Source of the DNA: Archegozetes longisetosus
Taxonomy: Eukaryota > Arthropoda > Arachnida > Sarcoptiformes > Trhypochthoniidae
Length of the DNA stretch: 64,000 nucleotides
NCBI GenBank assembly: GCA_018873245.2
Contig: JAEMBT020000005.1
Span: 10,056,001-10,120,000 of the forward strand
Reading direction: 5' to 3'
Both the position numbers and the translations under genes were made by a program. Shown piece after piece: positions 12,173 to 24,162 of this stretch. Every line of letters starts with the position of its first letter. Position 1 is the first letter of the stretch. The notes below the pieces were generated by a model. It searched no databases and had not been told where the DNA came from. It saw only the letters and a list, made by a program, of their open reading frames with translations.

Positions 12173-13266
12173 TGAAATATATAATTAAATCTCACATTCA
12201 ATACTTATCAAACTTGAAATCGCTTTTTAGATAGGTGTTTTTCTTAGTTTTATAATCGCTTGCAAATTCTTCGGATATTAGACGATAGATTTTGAAGTTT
12301 TGCTATTGACTGAAAGATGAGTTTTAGTAAACAAAACGATTTTGAAAGACGAACTTTCGAAATATAAAACAACTGAAAAGTGACTTAATAAGTCTGCAGC
12401 TGACTTCTGGAGAAATCTCTCTCTTAAGCTTTATAATATTTTGAAAAATGATATAATAAGCAAAAATGAGCTAATTTGAAGCTATTCTTGAAAAAATAGA
12501 TTAGACTGTAGTGAAAAACAAATGATATAACTCATAAGCTATTGTTGTATTTTTATTTATTTCATAAATCATCAGCCTATCCGACAGATGTGACTAAATG
12601 GCCACTGGAGAAATAGATCATATATAGGATAGTAATAAAAGTTAGAGTGAAACTAAAACTTATTATACAGTATATATAGTTTTCTGTTTAGAGCAAACAC
12701 TATAAAGTACTTTCAAATTCTAAGCACGTGTTTCTCTAGCTTATTCTTATCCATTGTTCGACAGTTTTATTTATTTGTATCCCTAAATACGTAGAACACT
12801 ATCTCTACAAATAGTGTATTAAAAATGTTTCACTCTTTCATCGCACAAAATATTACGCTTTTGTCTATTCAATACGACATTGTTAATGATTTGAAGTATC
12901 TTACTCAACAATCTTCTCATTTATCTATACTTCAATGAAAAGTCTAAACTAAAAGTAGAGAAAATTCAATTTTGATAAGTTTATAAACTGCGAGAAAAGA
13001 AGTTTTCAACTAATAGAAAACTATTTCTAATGCATAGAACGAGGTCTTTATCACAAATATAACCAAATAAATGAATGCATTATTTGAACATCATTAATAA
13101 ATAGGATTTAGAAACAGTAAAAACTCAGGCTTTAATCAACAAATTCAATCGTCAAAAGTGATAGCAAACTAACGATTTCTCTTCATGTTCAGTAATCTAT
13201 TTAATGGCCATAAAAGCGAAGCGAAATAAATTACAATCAGTTGTAGAGATGGAAAAAGGCCTGAAA
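12173..13266. other. AT-rich spacer
   Basis: No gene is supported. A CACGTG E-box occurs near 12725 (AAGCACGTGTTTC). No other structure stands out. Confidence 0.4.
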
Positions 13267-13299
13267 AGAGAGAGGGAGAGAGAGGGGAGAGAGAGAGAA
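13267..13299. repeat. impure (GA)n microsatellite
   Basis: About 33 bp of GA repeats interrupted by GGG and GGGG, with GA on the + strand. Confidence 0.9.
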
Positions 13300-13539
13300 C
13301 ATTGAAAGCAATTACTATAAGACCAGTACATATGCATCAAAAACAGATCCCATTTACAATAGAATGCAACAGAAATGCATTGAGAAGACAGAAAAATTGA
13401 GAGATAGAGAGAACGTTAAATGTTAAAAGTTAAATGTGTTAAGCGTTAGCTTTTCTCTACACCAGTTAACATATTCTTTGTCTTCATTGAAATGTTAATT
13501 AAAAGCATAGCTCGAATTCAGAACCGGATGTATTGCTAA

Positions 13540-13805
13540 ACTATTTTCTAGATCTAGAGGGCTATTCAAAGTAAAGTTAACTTCTCTGGCAGTTATGCGG
13601 CATAAAGTGGTCCCAAATGTGTTTGTATTGCTTTTGAAGGGTTCTGAAGAGTGTGTCTAACAGTTTGTAGGAAGTGGTAAATTAGGCTTTGGTTATTATG
13701 GAGGGTTGGGGTCTGTATCACTACTAGGAGTAAGAGTGCCAATAGTTTGAGAGACAGTGAAAATTGAGAGCATCTGCGAAATAATGGGCAATCATTGATA
13801 GTATG
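13540..13805. other. GC-richer island with a short minus-strand frame
   Basis: A block of G-rich + strand (GGAGGGTTGGGGTCTG, GAAGGGTTCTGAAGAG). On the minus strand an AG (TTATTTCGCAG) directly precedes an ATG at 13773 opening 25 codons to TAA at 13696. The peptide runs MLSIFTVSQTIGTLTPSSD and then TDPNPP. Threonine, serine and proline are unusual for this window, but the frame is too short to call a gene. Confidence 0.2.
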
Positions 13806-14734
13806 AGAGATATGTGAAATATTTTTTCAGCTTTCAAAATCTACTGAATAGGATGTCAAGGAATTCGTGTTCTTTTTTAACTTATGTATCCCTTTTGTTA
13901 ACGCTTTTTTGGCCAATATTTTTTGCTTTACTCCCAAAATCATTTATTTTAAGAACAAATGTTTGAAATATAGATATTTTTGGCTTTGAATGAGATTTAA
14001 GTGTTCTTTTGAATATTTATTGATCTTCTGAGAGTTTTTTCTCCATAAAAAGCGATCTAAAGTAAAGTTTTTGAAGTTTAAAACGTATTGTTTGTTTATT
14101 CTGAAATAAGTCTTAAAAATGTTTCGATTTGAACATTTATCAATTTATTTGAAACAGAAGGATCTTTTTGTTAATATTTTCAGAAGAACTAGTTTCTCCA
14201 AATCTGCAAACTTTCTGACAAAACCAATTAGTTTGTTTTTTAACAAAATTACGTCTATTTATCAATAGCTAGAAAAGTGACAGTTTCAAAGTCATATGCA
14301 GTAAATGTTTTAAATTTCATATTTTATCAGATCAATTCTGACATTCAGACAATTTAATTAACTTGAAACTTGTGAAAACTAAACAGAAGTTTTGGTCGAG
14401 GAGAGAAAAGGCTATCAAAAGATGATTAAAAGCATAATTCAGACATTTTGAAAACGTTATGAGAGATCGTGATTCAGTAATCGTTTCGAACAAGCAGTAC
14501 ACAAAAGTTTTTATAACTAATTAAATGTCAAACGCTTTAAAAGAAAAGCTAAATCTTTACGGATATTATTAAATATATTTTACACTTATTTCAAGAGAAA
14601 ATAAGTTTATTATTCGATAGTATACTAGTTCTGAAAGTCTTTATAAAGTAATATAGACTGGGTTTAAGAAATTTTCAGACGATATATGATCGCATTTTAT
14701 GGTTAACTGAAGTTTTTGAAAACTTATTTCTCTG
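13806..14734. other. AT-rich spacer
   Basis: No exon, RNA gene or array is seen in this stretch. Confidence 0.4.
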
Positions 14735-14797
14735 CACGTGTTGTCCATATGTTGGTCACGACAAGAGGTGGGTATAAACACGAACGCATCACTCAGT
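14735..14797 (+). promoter_or_regulatory. possible core promoter (E-boxes, TATA, TCAGT)
   Basis: In order: CACGTG at 14735-14740, CATATG at 14746-14751, TATAAA at 14773-14778 and TCAGT at 14793-14797. TCAGT is the arthropod initiator consensus. The TATA-to-initiator spacing, about 22 bp to the A, is shorter than the usual 28-32 bp, which weakens the call. No convincing exon follows within 2 kb. Confidence 0.2.
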
Positions 14798-14829
14798 GGT
14801 TTATATGTAGAGAAAGAGGAGATAATTCT

Positions 14830-16420
14830 TTGACTTTTCGATCTTCAGAGCTGTAAAAATCAATCACGACTTTCAGGCCAATAACGGATAGGAATATAAA
14901 CTTTTGATTTTTTTTCTTATACTGTTTTTGTAATTAGTAGGCATTCGAGTTCTATGTTAATATTTTCAACTTCTAGATTATATGCTTTTTCGATATTTTT
15001 TGCTCAGAAAATTCTGAATTTTAAATTAAGTTTGAAATTGAACTGAATTTTTGATTTGCATGTAATGAACTTATGTGTATTACTTCCAAAACATAAAATT
15101 TGTATAAATTTATATTTTATAGTTTCTAAAAGTCTTCAAATTGAGACTTAACTTAGAATTAGCTTCTAGTTAATATTTTTCTTAAAAATAAGTTTGAAAG
15201 AGAGGTTCGAATTTGAAAAAATGTGAAATGTATTTTTCTCATTTTAGAAATATATCTGAAGGAAACTTAGTCATATATCTGTAGGATTTAAAACATTTTC
15301 TCCTCTTATACACAATTCTCAATTATTGAAATCATAGTTTAAAATAAGATAAAAATATCTTAAAACTAATATCAGGCAAAGATTTTGCAATATTTTAAGT
15401 GCATATTTTACAAACTGTAAAGACATATACTTCTTATTCCTAACAAATACTAGAAGAAGTATACCTTTTTCTAAGGATTTCTTTTTCTTTACAAAAGCTA
15501 TTTTTCAAAAATAAACTTTTATTCCGAGAAACTGATAGAACGCTTTTAGTCATCAGTTTTTCTTAGAAAATAAACAAAATAAATTACAGACAAATTTATT
15601 TATTGTATACTTCAGTTAAATTTCATTACAAAAAACTGGTTATCATTAAGTTATTAAATATTTTCCGCTATTTGTTGAAAAAATTGGTCACAAAGAAGAA
15701 GTTTATAGAAAAATTTGAATGATATGGAAAACTAATAACAAAGTTCTTGCTATGAAAAAATTCTTTTGTCTATGAGTTGTCTATAAACTTGTTATAAAAC
15801 ATTTTCACTAACTGTAAAAATTGCTCTTAAGGTGAATAAGAGATAGCAATACACTAAAAACATCGAGTCGAAAAATTGACTTAAAGTGCAGTTACAATAA
15901 TGGCATATAAATAGCAATTGAGATGAGTTAACAGACAAAAAAATATTTTTTGCTAACAATAGATTTTCATGAAATTTGATTCTTATATAATGGATGTGTT
16001 CGGACATAAAACGGTTTGTTCTCTAAAGTGATGTGAAATACACTAAACATAAGAAGTTTATATAATATGAGTAAATTTCTTCTCTATAGCTATGGTTTAT
16101 ATATATCTTATATAATGTTCACTTCCATGGGAACTAAAAATTTCTACAATAATAGCTTAGAAGATATTTACCGGTATTTTAAGTACAGGTAATCATAATG
16201 ATAATTGTGTTTATGTATAAGAAGTATGTTTTCAGACGACAATCAAATGTAGTTTTTCTCTAAGATAGTGCTAAACAGAGTTTTAAACGCTTGAGTCCTT
16301 CGGAACCTGACCTCAAATATTTCATTTTGAAAATGTACATCCTTTTAATAGGAAGGGAGTAGATAATAGTGAGAATGTTTTTTCTCTACTATAAGTCAAT
16401 TGCTGTTAAGACATAAATTT
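14830..16420. other. AT-rich spacer
   Basis: No supported gene. The 71-codon minus frame at 15792-16007 contains hydrophobic and C/H-rich runs but has no splice context. It is treated as chance. Confidence 0.4.
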
Positions 16421-16482
16421 GTTTGTAAGCTTGTTTGTAAGCTTGCTTGTTTGTAAGCTTGCTTGTTTCTAAGCTTGATTGT
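16421..16482. repeat. short tandem repeat, TTTGTAAGCTTG units
   Basis: Four copies of GTTTGTAAGCTT-type units, spaced 12 or 16 bp apart by optional CTTG insertions. Each carries the palindrome AAGCTT. The last copy is diverged (TTTCTAAGCTTGATT). Confidence 0.8.
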
Positions 16483-17546
16483 TATTTAAGTAGTTGTTAA
16501 GCAATTGTTGATCAACTTCATGCATCTATGACTATAACCAACAACTGTGTAACTAATAGCACTTAAAGATATGTTATCAAGTTTTTAAATTACTAATTAG
16601 ATGTGGTTTCTTATTGTTTTAAAATATGATTAATGCTTTGAGTGCTTTTTAATTAATATACAATTGAATAATATTTGTTTCAATTCAGTGAAAGACAACT
16701 TGTTTTCTCGATTTAATTACAAGTTTCTATTCAAATAGGATTTGATAACTATGTGTTGAGACAATTTACGGACAATTAAACACAAAAGAGACATAATTCT
16801 TAGCTATTCAGATAGGTTTGTTCGTAAACTTGTTAAGTAATTAGAGAAAAATGTATTGAAAATCTCATATTGACAGCATGTGGTCTTGAAAACAGTGTAG
16901 GTTTAACTAAGTTTAGGTAATAAAGCTGAAGAATAGCAAAAATAAGGCACTTATAAGATAATAAGCTGTCTAGATTGATCAATGTTAAGAAATAAGAAAT
17001 TATGAAAAAGAGTTATAAAATCATGCGTCTCTTCATGTCATACATAATAAGCTTTAGTCATACTATTAGCATTAATACTAAAGTTCTTAATCTTCAAATA
17101 CGATTAACTACTTTTTATGCATCACTCATAAGACTTTTATATATAACAGAGAAAGCATTCATTAGTGAAAAAGACCTGACAGTAAACGCATTGAGCAAAT
17201 AGTTGTCTCACAACTATGACAGTCGTATCACGACGTAAAGCGCTTTCATTACTCTATTTGCTCGGCTTTCAATCAGTACTAGTTCTCTATATATAAAAGT
17301 TTGTCTACTAAAGACAAAGTGCAACAAAAGAGGAGATGAGTTATTATAAAAATCACAGACTACTTCTTTATTAGGTACACTTACTGGAATCTAATTTTAA
17401 CATATTAATTATTTCTATATCAGATCTCAGAAATTCTTTCTTAGCTATCAATCCGTTTAGTGGTGTTTATTATTTTTATTAACTTTTCTGGTCATAAATT
17501 CTATGAACTATTGATATTTTCATTCATTTCTATATAATTAGTGATT
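16483..17546. other. AT-rich spacer with a TATA-rich patch
   Basis: A somewhat GC-richer patch at 17205-17345 contains CACGACGTAAAGCGC, TCAGT at about 17273 and TATATATAAAAG at 17288-17299. The 66-codon frame at 17002-17202 just upstream begins MKKSYKIMRLFMSYIISFSH. It is not supported by splice signals. A promoter is possible but unproven. Confidence 0.25.
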
Positions 17547-17561
17547 TATTGGGCTTGACTG
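17547..17561. mobile_element. possible right end of a pogo/Tigger-like element
   Basis: TTATTGGGCTTGACTG is followed by TA at 17562-17563, matching the family right end only in its last dozen bases. No partner was found. Confidence 0.25.
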
Positions 17562-17692
17562 TACTTAGAGTTTAGCTTTGGAGTAAAAGCAATGCTTTTC
17601 TCCATAATAACGATGCGTTCGGATTGTTATCAAAACAAAACATTTAGTGATTTGATAGATATATAGATTGAGAGAAAAGTTTTTGAGCTTAT

Positions 17693-17727
17693 GAGAGGGA
17701 GAGAGAGAGAGAGAGAAAGAGAGAAAG
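17693..17727. repeat. (GA)n microsatellite
   Basis: About 35 bp, mostly pure GA with GGG and AAA interruptions, GA on the + strand. It creates a serine/leucine-repeat frame on the minus strand that is not a gene. Confidence 0.9.
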
Positions 17728-18600
17728 TTGTGTTTCCAATGAGTAAATGAGTGTTTTCTCTCTATAGTGAATTGAGGAGGGTACGAGGATTAAGATGTTT
17801 AGTGATGAGGATGAGGAGGGATACAATATAGTGATGCTTAGATGCCTAGCCTTCATCTCATAGTCGTTTGGGTTCGTCACGATCAGCACAAATAAGTATT
17901 TGATGATCAGTAGTCAATCTGATTTAGGTAAACCCCGTTATAGGCAACCGTGTTTCTTTTACACTTAATCTAACCTATGCAGAGACAATGCTTCTCTTGA
18001 TTATGTTTTTATTGTTCACTTACCAATCTTTCAAAATGTTCAACTCTACTTTAGTGTATTTTGATTATCTGTGTTTTCACCTCCTTATGTCTTCAAAGAA
18101 CAAATTTATAAATCAAATATAGCTTTTATTTCAATGATTTCAACCTTATTTTTTATTGAATATTACATAAGTCTATTGGTTTTGACTTAGAAAATAATAT
18201 TGACTCTAAAATATCTCCTACTTTTACGAAGAATTTAAAGGAAAAATTAAGCTCTATTCATGTATTTCAGAACAAATGAATAGTTTTGAGTATAACTGTA
18301 TTAAATTTGTAAGATAAAAAGTATAATAAATACACAGAAAAATGAAATATTAGAGAAAAACTGTCTTATAAAATTGCCATATTTGAAGAACTAACCTAGT
18401 CTAAAACGAGAACATTGTTGAAAACCATAAATTATTTAAATATGAAAATAAATATCTAATTATTTCAAATGGCTAGTTAATGTATAAGTTTGAAAATTTC
18501 TCAAATTTAACTCTCATTCTCGCTGATAACCTCATTACAGATAATCACTATGTTTATTTAGTTATAATTAAGTGTTTTATAACCAATTAATTTCAGTTTA
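17728..18600. other. AT-rich spacer
   Basis: A family-like motif GGTAAACCCCGTTATAGG occurs near 17927 and may be another decayed left end. Otherwise nothing is seen. Confidence 0.35.
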
Positions 18601-18619
18601 CTATAACCAAGTTTTACTG
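18601..18619. mobile_element. possible right end of a pogo/Tigger-like element
   Basis: CTATAACCAAGTTTTACTG resembles the family right end, but is followed by TT rather than TA. It may pair with the GGTAAACCCCG motif near 17927, although that spacing (about 690 bp) is larger than any other copy here. Confidence 0.3.
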
Positions 18620-19337
18620 TTTCAGTATTATTCTGGACGTTTTCGATATAGGGAGAAAATGTTGAGGCAATCAGAGAATAGAAATGTGTCGTTGGGCATA
18701 TATATAGGGGTCTAATCATTGAAGACAAAGCTGTTTGGGAACGAAATTCAATCAATAGTTTAGCGTTTGATTTCTATCTCTCTTTCAGTATTTTTTTCTA
18801 TCTCTTTTCCAATCTCTTATATAGATTTGGATTTAGTTTCACTTTTTTTCGCAAGCTTTCTTCACTCAGATATCAATTGATTTCCAAGTCTTTTCAATCA
18901 TCAAATGTCCATTTTGACAGATATTTAATTGTCTCGAATTTTTTTTTCTACTCTAGTTTTTTAGCTTCTTCTTGATTATAGATTTTGATATATTTTCTGG
19001 ATTTTCAGTAACAGCCTTTTTTCCATAACTATTAGTTATGAAAGTTTTTAGTTAACATAACAAAAGACAAGCTCTTTTTGGGCCTAAAATTATCAGATTA
19101 TAAAATAGAAGTTTTTTAGAGTATTTGTTAGAAAAAGAAATTGAATAATACTTATAATTTTAGAGATATATTGCTAGCTATGAGTGAAGTGCTAGGAAAA
19201 TAAGCGTTAAACAGAGTGATCGACCGCTCCTTAAACTGTTCAAAAACATAAGCCAAAAAATAGTAATCATTGAAAATCACTACAAAAGTCACTCAAACTT
19301 AACAGTTATAATAAGTTATATATTGGGAGAGAACAAG
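18620..19337. other. AT-rich spacer
   Basis: No supported gene. A TATATATAGGGG sequence near 18697 with TCTAATCATTG just downstream is promoter-like, but only by motif. Confidence 0.3.
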
Positions 19338-19376
19338 GTTCAAGTGTACCAGAGACAACACTGTTCAAATGTACCA
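19338..19376. repeat. 25-bp-spaced direct repeat with GTAC cores
   Basis: GTTCAAGTGTACCA (19338-19351) recurs as GTTCAAATGTACCA (19363-19376). Related TTTGTACTAAA and AGTAGTACAC sequences follow within 60 bp. It could be a regulatory motif cluster or a decayed duplication. Confidence 0.45.
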
Positions 19377-21055
19377 AATATTTCTTTGTACTAAAGGCTT
19401 AACCTCACCACTAAAGTAGTACACTTTTACGCCCTTATTCCTCTAGAGAGTCATTAATATATTCAATGATCAGCCACTGAAACGACAAGTGATTGAGATT
19501 TTTAGACATAAGAGTGGGAGAGATGAGAGAAAAGTTAGGGATAAAAAATCAAATATTTAGGGAGTAAGGCGTAAATGTGGGTTAAAGGAAGGTAGAGTTA
19601 AGCCATTTAGTAAAACTGTGATTTAGTTTCACATCACTAGTGATTGGATCGGAGGGTGAAGTGAGGGATGAAAAAAGGTTCCAAAAATTTCTTAAACAAA
19701 TAAACATGACTCAGAAATGTTGGCTTTCTATTGGGTTTTTTACTCCTGGTATCGCTTTTAGTGCTGCTAATGGATAAGTGGATTTCATTTCCAATACGTG
19801 TTTGATTTTTTCTATTTTTTTTCTATTATTGTTGAATTTTGTTCGCTATCTTTAGGCTTAGAAATGCTTTTGAATATAAATAGATTTTCTATTAGTACCA
19901 GAAAACTATTTGTTCGAACAAATGCTCATGCAGATTTTGGAAAATAATTCATTCTTTTAGTTCGTTCAACTTATGCTAAAATAAAGTTTTATTATGTTAT
20001 AAAATTAGAAAATGCTTGAAAACTTTTTTCTTTAATAGACAATTAATCGAATTTTCAAGTTTTCAATAGATTTAATTCAATTTTTACGCATTCAAATCAT
20101 CTCAGAAAGATTTTTGTAGTTTGAATACATTTTTTAATCAAACAAACTCTAAAAATTTGGTAAAACTATTTAGTCGTCAATTAATTTAATTAAAAAACAA
20201 TTTGAATGATAGATTGAGAGAATGATAAAAACGTGATTAGACTGTAATAAGACAATAAAATTAATGGGAATGATATTAAATAATTGGAGAAAATTATAAT
20301 ATACTTAATAGTAAAAAATAATTTATATAAAATCCCAAAACATGGGACTACACCAAATGAGAAGAATTTTATGTATGAAAAAGTCATAAAAATATCATAT
20401 ATCAAAAAATAGTCTAATTTATTGTTATATAAATCGAGAGTTTAATATCGCGTAACTTATTATACGTAATATTATATAATTGTGAAGCATTGCTAACGTA
20501 AGCTAAACAAAAATCATATCCATTAAAACGTTGATGCCTAGAAATCCCAAAAGATTTATATGCAATAAAATACTATAAAATGATACAGTTCTAGACATCA
20601 AATTCATTTAATATGTAATTTTCATTATTAGGGTTGGGCTTTTCAAACATATGTATAGACACTATAATGAGTATAATTTTTCGAGTGTTAATTAATGTCC
20701 ATTAAATCATAAGCTGAAAGACGGCTACCGGAAAACTCATTTTGATTATCCATTAGAAGAGTTCTAGTTTGCCGTATCGTGATTGTTATTCATTTTTCAC
20801 CAAATACTAGTTGTCCCAAAAGTTTTAGTTTTCCTATTTATATAGTTTGTGTACTTCATTGCCCTTTAATTAGAGTTTTAATGTATTTTTAATGCCTCTA
20901 AACATAACATGAATGATAAGAAATATTTTTGAAAATCACTTTTCATCTTCGATTTAAATTAAACTTTTACTAATGGACTAACCCTTAAAGCGATTTATTT
21001 AATCAAAATTGAAGTTTAATTTATTTTTGCGCTTGTTTGATTTTTAGCTGTAGTA
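19377..21055. other. AT-rich spacer
   Basis: A perfect 12-bp palindrome ATCACTAGTGAT lies at 19633-19644 in a patch of better composition (GATTGGATCGGAGGGTGAAG). The 71-codon minus frame at 20190-20405 is F/I/S-rich and rejected. Nothing else is seen. Confidence 0.4.
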
Positions 21056-21208
21056 CAGTCGAAGCTGTTTCATGCGTTTTATTGAATGTTTGATTTATAA
21101 AACAAAAATATTGATTGATTTTGCTTTTGGGAAAATGTTTTTCTGTTTAAACATTCAATAAGTTTATCAAAATAAAATACGTTTGCTGAAACAGCTTAGC
21201 TTCAATTG
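21056..21208. mobile_element. foldback element with long imperfect arms
   Basis: The left arm starts CAGTCGAAGCTGTTTCATGC after TA at 21054-21055 and continues GTTTTATTGAATGTTT. The right arm contains AAACATTCAATAAG, then AAATAAAATACG, and ends GCTGAAACAGCTTAGCTTCAATTG. The reverse complement of the right arm aligns with the left arm over roughly 40-60 bp with small gaps. No coding frame is present. It is either a diverged member of the CAGTC family or a separate foldback MITE. The right target site is unclear. Confidence 0.55.
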
Positions 21209-21616
21209 AAAGCTCAAAATATTTTATGGATTTTAACAAAAAACCTTTAAAGCTATAATATTTTCAAGTTTTACAAAATTTGTTTCCTATTGGAATAAAA
21301 TATAAAAATCAGGTTTTTATCTATCGCTGAGCTATTCCCTCAGAAAGAATTGCTTTGACTTAAAAAAAATCTCAAAAACGACAAGCACATAGAGAGAGGT
21401 TTTGAAAAAAGTGAAAGTTTTAAAAAGACCATAATATACATGTCACGAAAAATTATTTAACATAAATAAATAGAAAGACAGCAGTAACTCACAGCAGAAA
21501 TAGAAACATATAATCGAAACCCTGACTCTAATCAACGAGAGATCAAAGTTGCAAAAGCAAAAAATTATTGCCCAATCACTGGTCTTTGGTCATCAATATC
21601 TCTTTTGTAAGCAATA

Positions 21617-21822
21617 CGGTCAAACTTTGTTATAGTGAGATCGAAGAGTGAGAAAACTCACATTTGTAATAAAACTTTCCTAAATCGAATTTCTGTTTTA
21701 TGCAAATTTTGGGATAAAGAAATATACCGAATGCATATTATACCGAATTTTCATTATGTTGATTTCTCTTATTACGAATTTTCGATATAATGTTGAATTT
21801 TATTTATAACGTGGTTCTACTG
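21617..21822. mobile_element. pogo/Tigger-like miniature element, copy 3 (206 bp)
   Basis: The left end CGGTCAAACTTTGTTATAGT follows TA at 21615-21616. The right end TTATAACGTGGTTCTACTG is followed by TA at 21823-21824. Terminal repeats match at about 14 of 19 positions. The length equals that of the copy at 4359-4564. The interior has ACGAATTTTCGATATAATG and no frame. Confidence 0.8.
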
Positions 21823-21844
21823 TACCAACGATAGTGTGCTGAGA

Positions 21845-21943
21845 AAAGGTCATCAATTCAAGCAAAGCGCGCGTGCAAAATACAAGAAACCCCACAAAAG
21901 CTGAGGTCACCCCTAAGACCTGGAATAAGACCTCAGCAGGTCA
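21845..21943. promoter_or_regulatory. nuclear-receptor half-site cluster
   Basis: AAAGGTCA (21845-21852, monomer-type), AGGTCA (21904-21909), AGACCT (21916-21921), AGACCT (21928-21933) and AGGTCA (21938-21943) fall within 100 bp of locally GC-richer DNA. AGGTCA is the core site of nuclear hormone receptors, and AGACCT differs from its complement by one base. The last pair is everted with a 4-bp spacer. There is no reading frame. It sits 22 bp to the right of a miniature transposon. Enhancer function is inferred. Confidence 0.35.
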
Positions 21944-23786
21944 TCCATTAAATATCAAACTGTGAATGAGTGGCAAAAATACATTAATTTTGGAGTTGTT
22001 TTTTGCTCAGTGTTTTATGTGATTGAATTTGAGCCTAGAGATAGAGAGCTAAACCTGCGAGTTATAGCCATATAATGATAATCAGAGAAACATATAAATT
22101 GCTGAATAGAACTACTGGTGTGACAAATAAATCAATTGTTTGATAGATCTATAGGTCTATAGGTATTAACAGTTTATGTTGTTCTCGATCCTTGTGTTCC
22201 TTTTCTTATATACCTTATCATGAATAACAAGACGTTTTTTGTACGATTATTCTAGATATCAATTACTATCACAATAGGATTGAAAGAATAAGCAATTGTG
22301 AGCAAATGTATTTTTCTCACTTTGATTTTAAGCTTTTTTACCCTTTGAGAAATGTTTTAACTGAAAAATTCTAGTTCAATTTACTTCTAATTATTTAAGC
22401 TTTTATTTAGATGCAATTTTTCACACTCTTTCCAAACAATTAATTAATTGTTTTCAATTTTGCAATTTTAACTAAATTTTTAATATTAAAAATTTGTCTT
22501 TAATATAAAAAGTGCCATTTTCATCCTTTGGATGTAGTTAATATCAGTTTCAATTGAGAAAGTAGTACCTATTGACTGAGAGTTTTTAATATTATTTTAC
22601 TTTTTAAGTAATTTAAACTAATGTAAATTCTTTTGCTGATTCAATTGAAAATGAAAATTTAATCAATTTTTAGATCTAATATCAGTTTAAGCTCAAATTT
22701 TGAAAGTATAATATAAAAAGTAAAGCACTCTAGTTCTATAGAAATAGTTTAACGAAGATATCTTAAACTGTAATTTTTTTAATGATACCTTTTATAGTCA
22801 GTAATATTGAACCTGCATTAAAAAAAATATTTGATCCATAAGAAAAGCCGATTAACTTTAACGCTGTTGACCATCTACTAAATTAGCTAGATTGACTTAA
22901 TTGTTTCTAAGTCTCAAAATTGAGTTTTGAAAATGTTTGATTTACTATTTGATTATTGTAAAAATAAATTGTAATAAGAACTTTTTTTTGTTACCTCATT
23001 GTATATATGTAAAATTTAAATAATACTTTATATTCAAAGTCACGTAAATTTCAGCAAATGTCTCACGCAATTTCTAAGATTTCTTAATTTTTAAATAATT
23101 ATCCAATGAATTCTTATAATTAAAATCTTATTAAATCTTAAAATTTTGAAAACCTTCAAAAAGTATATTATATTTGTTAGGATTTCTTTATGAGTCTGAA
23201 AACTGGCAATATATAAAATGGATTTTAAAATTTTATTGGATTCTAAAAAATAATCTAAATTATTAACTTATTCATCTAAAACAAAGCAAAATATTCATGA
23301 ACTGTATTAAACTCTTATTTATAAGCAATAAATAAATAAAATGTTTCCATAAAAGCAAAGCATAAACTATTGCACAACATAGCTGATATTGAACATAAGA
23401 ATGACTTTATATAAGCCATTCTTGCAAAAGTTTCTTAACCGCATCACCAGATCATTGATGGCAGTGTTAGCTCGCAAACGAAACATAAAAATACAGTTAG
23501 GTCATCACTTGAAGTACTAAGCTCTTATGCACATAGCAAACATCTAAACTTAAGAATACCATAAAATATATAATAAACTGGCATATATTGCCAGCAAAAT
23601 ACGAGTAGATTTAGATAAAAGTTTAAGTGTAAGTTGAATATGTAGGAGAGAAGTTGCAAATGATTTCCTTTGGCTGTATTTTCTATTCGAAAATATAGTT
23701 TCTCAACTATCACTAGACAATTGATTATTTCTAGTAGAGAAAAGTTTTTCAATCGAAAGTTTTATTTTATTTATTTATTTTTTCAG
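21944..23786. other. AT-rich spacer
   Basis: No supported gene or array. The 75-codon minus frame at 23525-23752 has no splice context. A pyrimidine-rich tract at 23761-23786 is the acceptor of the next candidate exon. Confidence 0.4.
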
Positions 23787-23949
23787 GATTCGAATGAAAT
23801 ATTTTTCTTATGCTTATTCTAGTTTTTTATTATTGTGCTTATTTGTGGAGATGAGAGTCGAAGGAATAAAATGCAAATTTTTAGTATTGAAAAAAGGTTT
23901 TCACTCATATGTGCTTTCAGTCAAGCCTAGTTATAATGAACTTGATGGG
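23787..23949 (+). CDS. candidate first coding exon with signal peptide, unknown protein
   Basis: A long T-rich tract ending TTTTTTCAG (23786) is followed after 7 nt by an ATG at 23794. The peptide begins MKYFSYAYSSFLLLCLFVEM, a plausible signal peptide. The frame reaches a consensus donor GTGAGT at 23950-23955 after exactly 52 codons (phase 0). However, the last 32 bp of the exon, donor included, come from the left end of the miniature transposon that starts at 23918. So either the transposon was exonised or this is a chance frame. The product is not recognised. Confidence 0.25.
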
Positions 23950-24162
23950 GTGAGTTTTAGGAAAATTTCAGTTAAAATTTGAATAAATTTGCCTATTTCG
24001 AAGTTCCTATGTGCCAAGAATTGCTTAATTTGAATATGTCCCAAATCGTTTACCTCCTTTTACAGAAAACCCTTTATATCAATCTTTTGTATTAAAAATT
24101 CTTAATATCGAAAATTCTTTATACAACATTCTATTCAAGTTCATTATAATGAGGTTTGACTA
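23918..24162. mobile_element. pogo/Tigger-like miniature element, copy 4
   Basis: The left end is CAGTCAAGCCTAGTTATAAT. The right end ATTATAATGAGGTTTGACTA is followed by TA at 24163-24164. The left flank is TT instead of TA, probably by mutation. The length is 245 bp. The interior includes TTAATATCGAAAATTC and is non-coding. Its left end overlaps the candidate exon at 23787-23949. Confidence 0.75.

Noticed and set aside
17689..17889. 66-codon minus frame ending in SLSLSLS
   Set aside because: Driven by the GA microsatellite; no splice signals.
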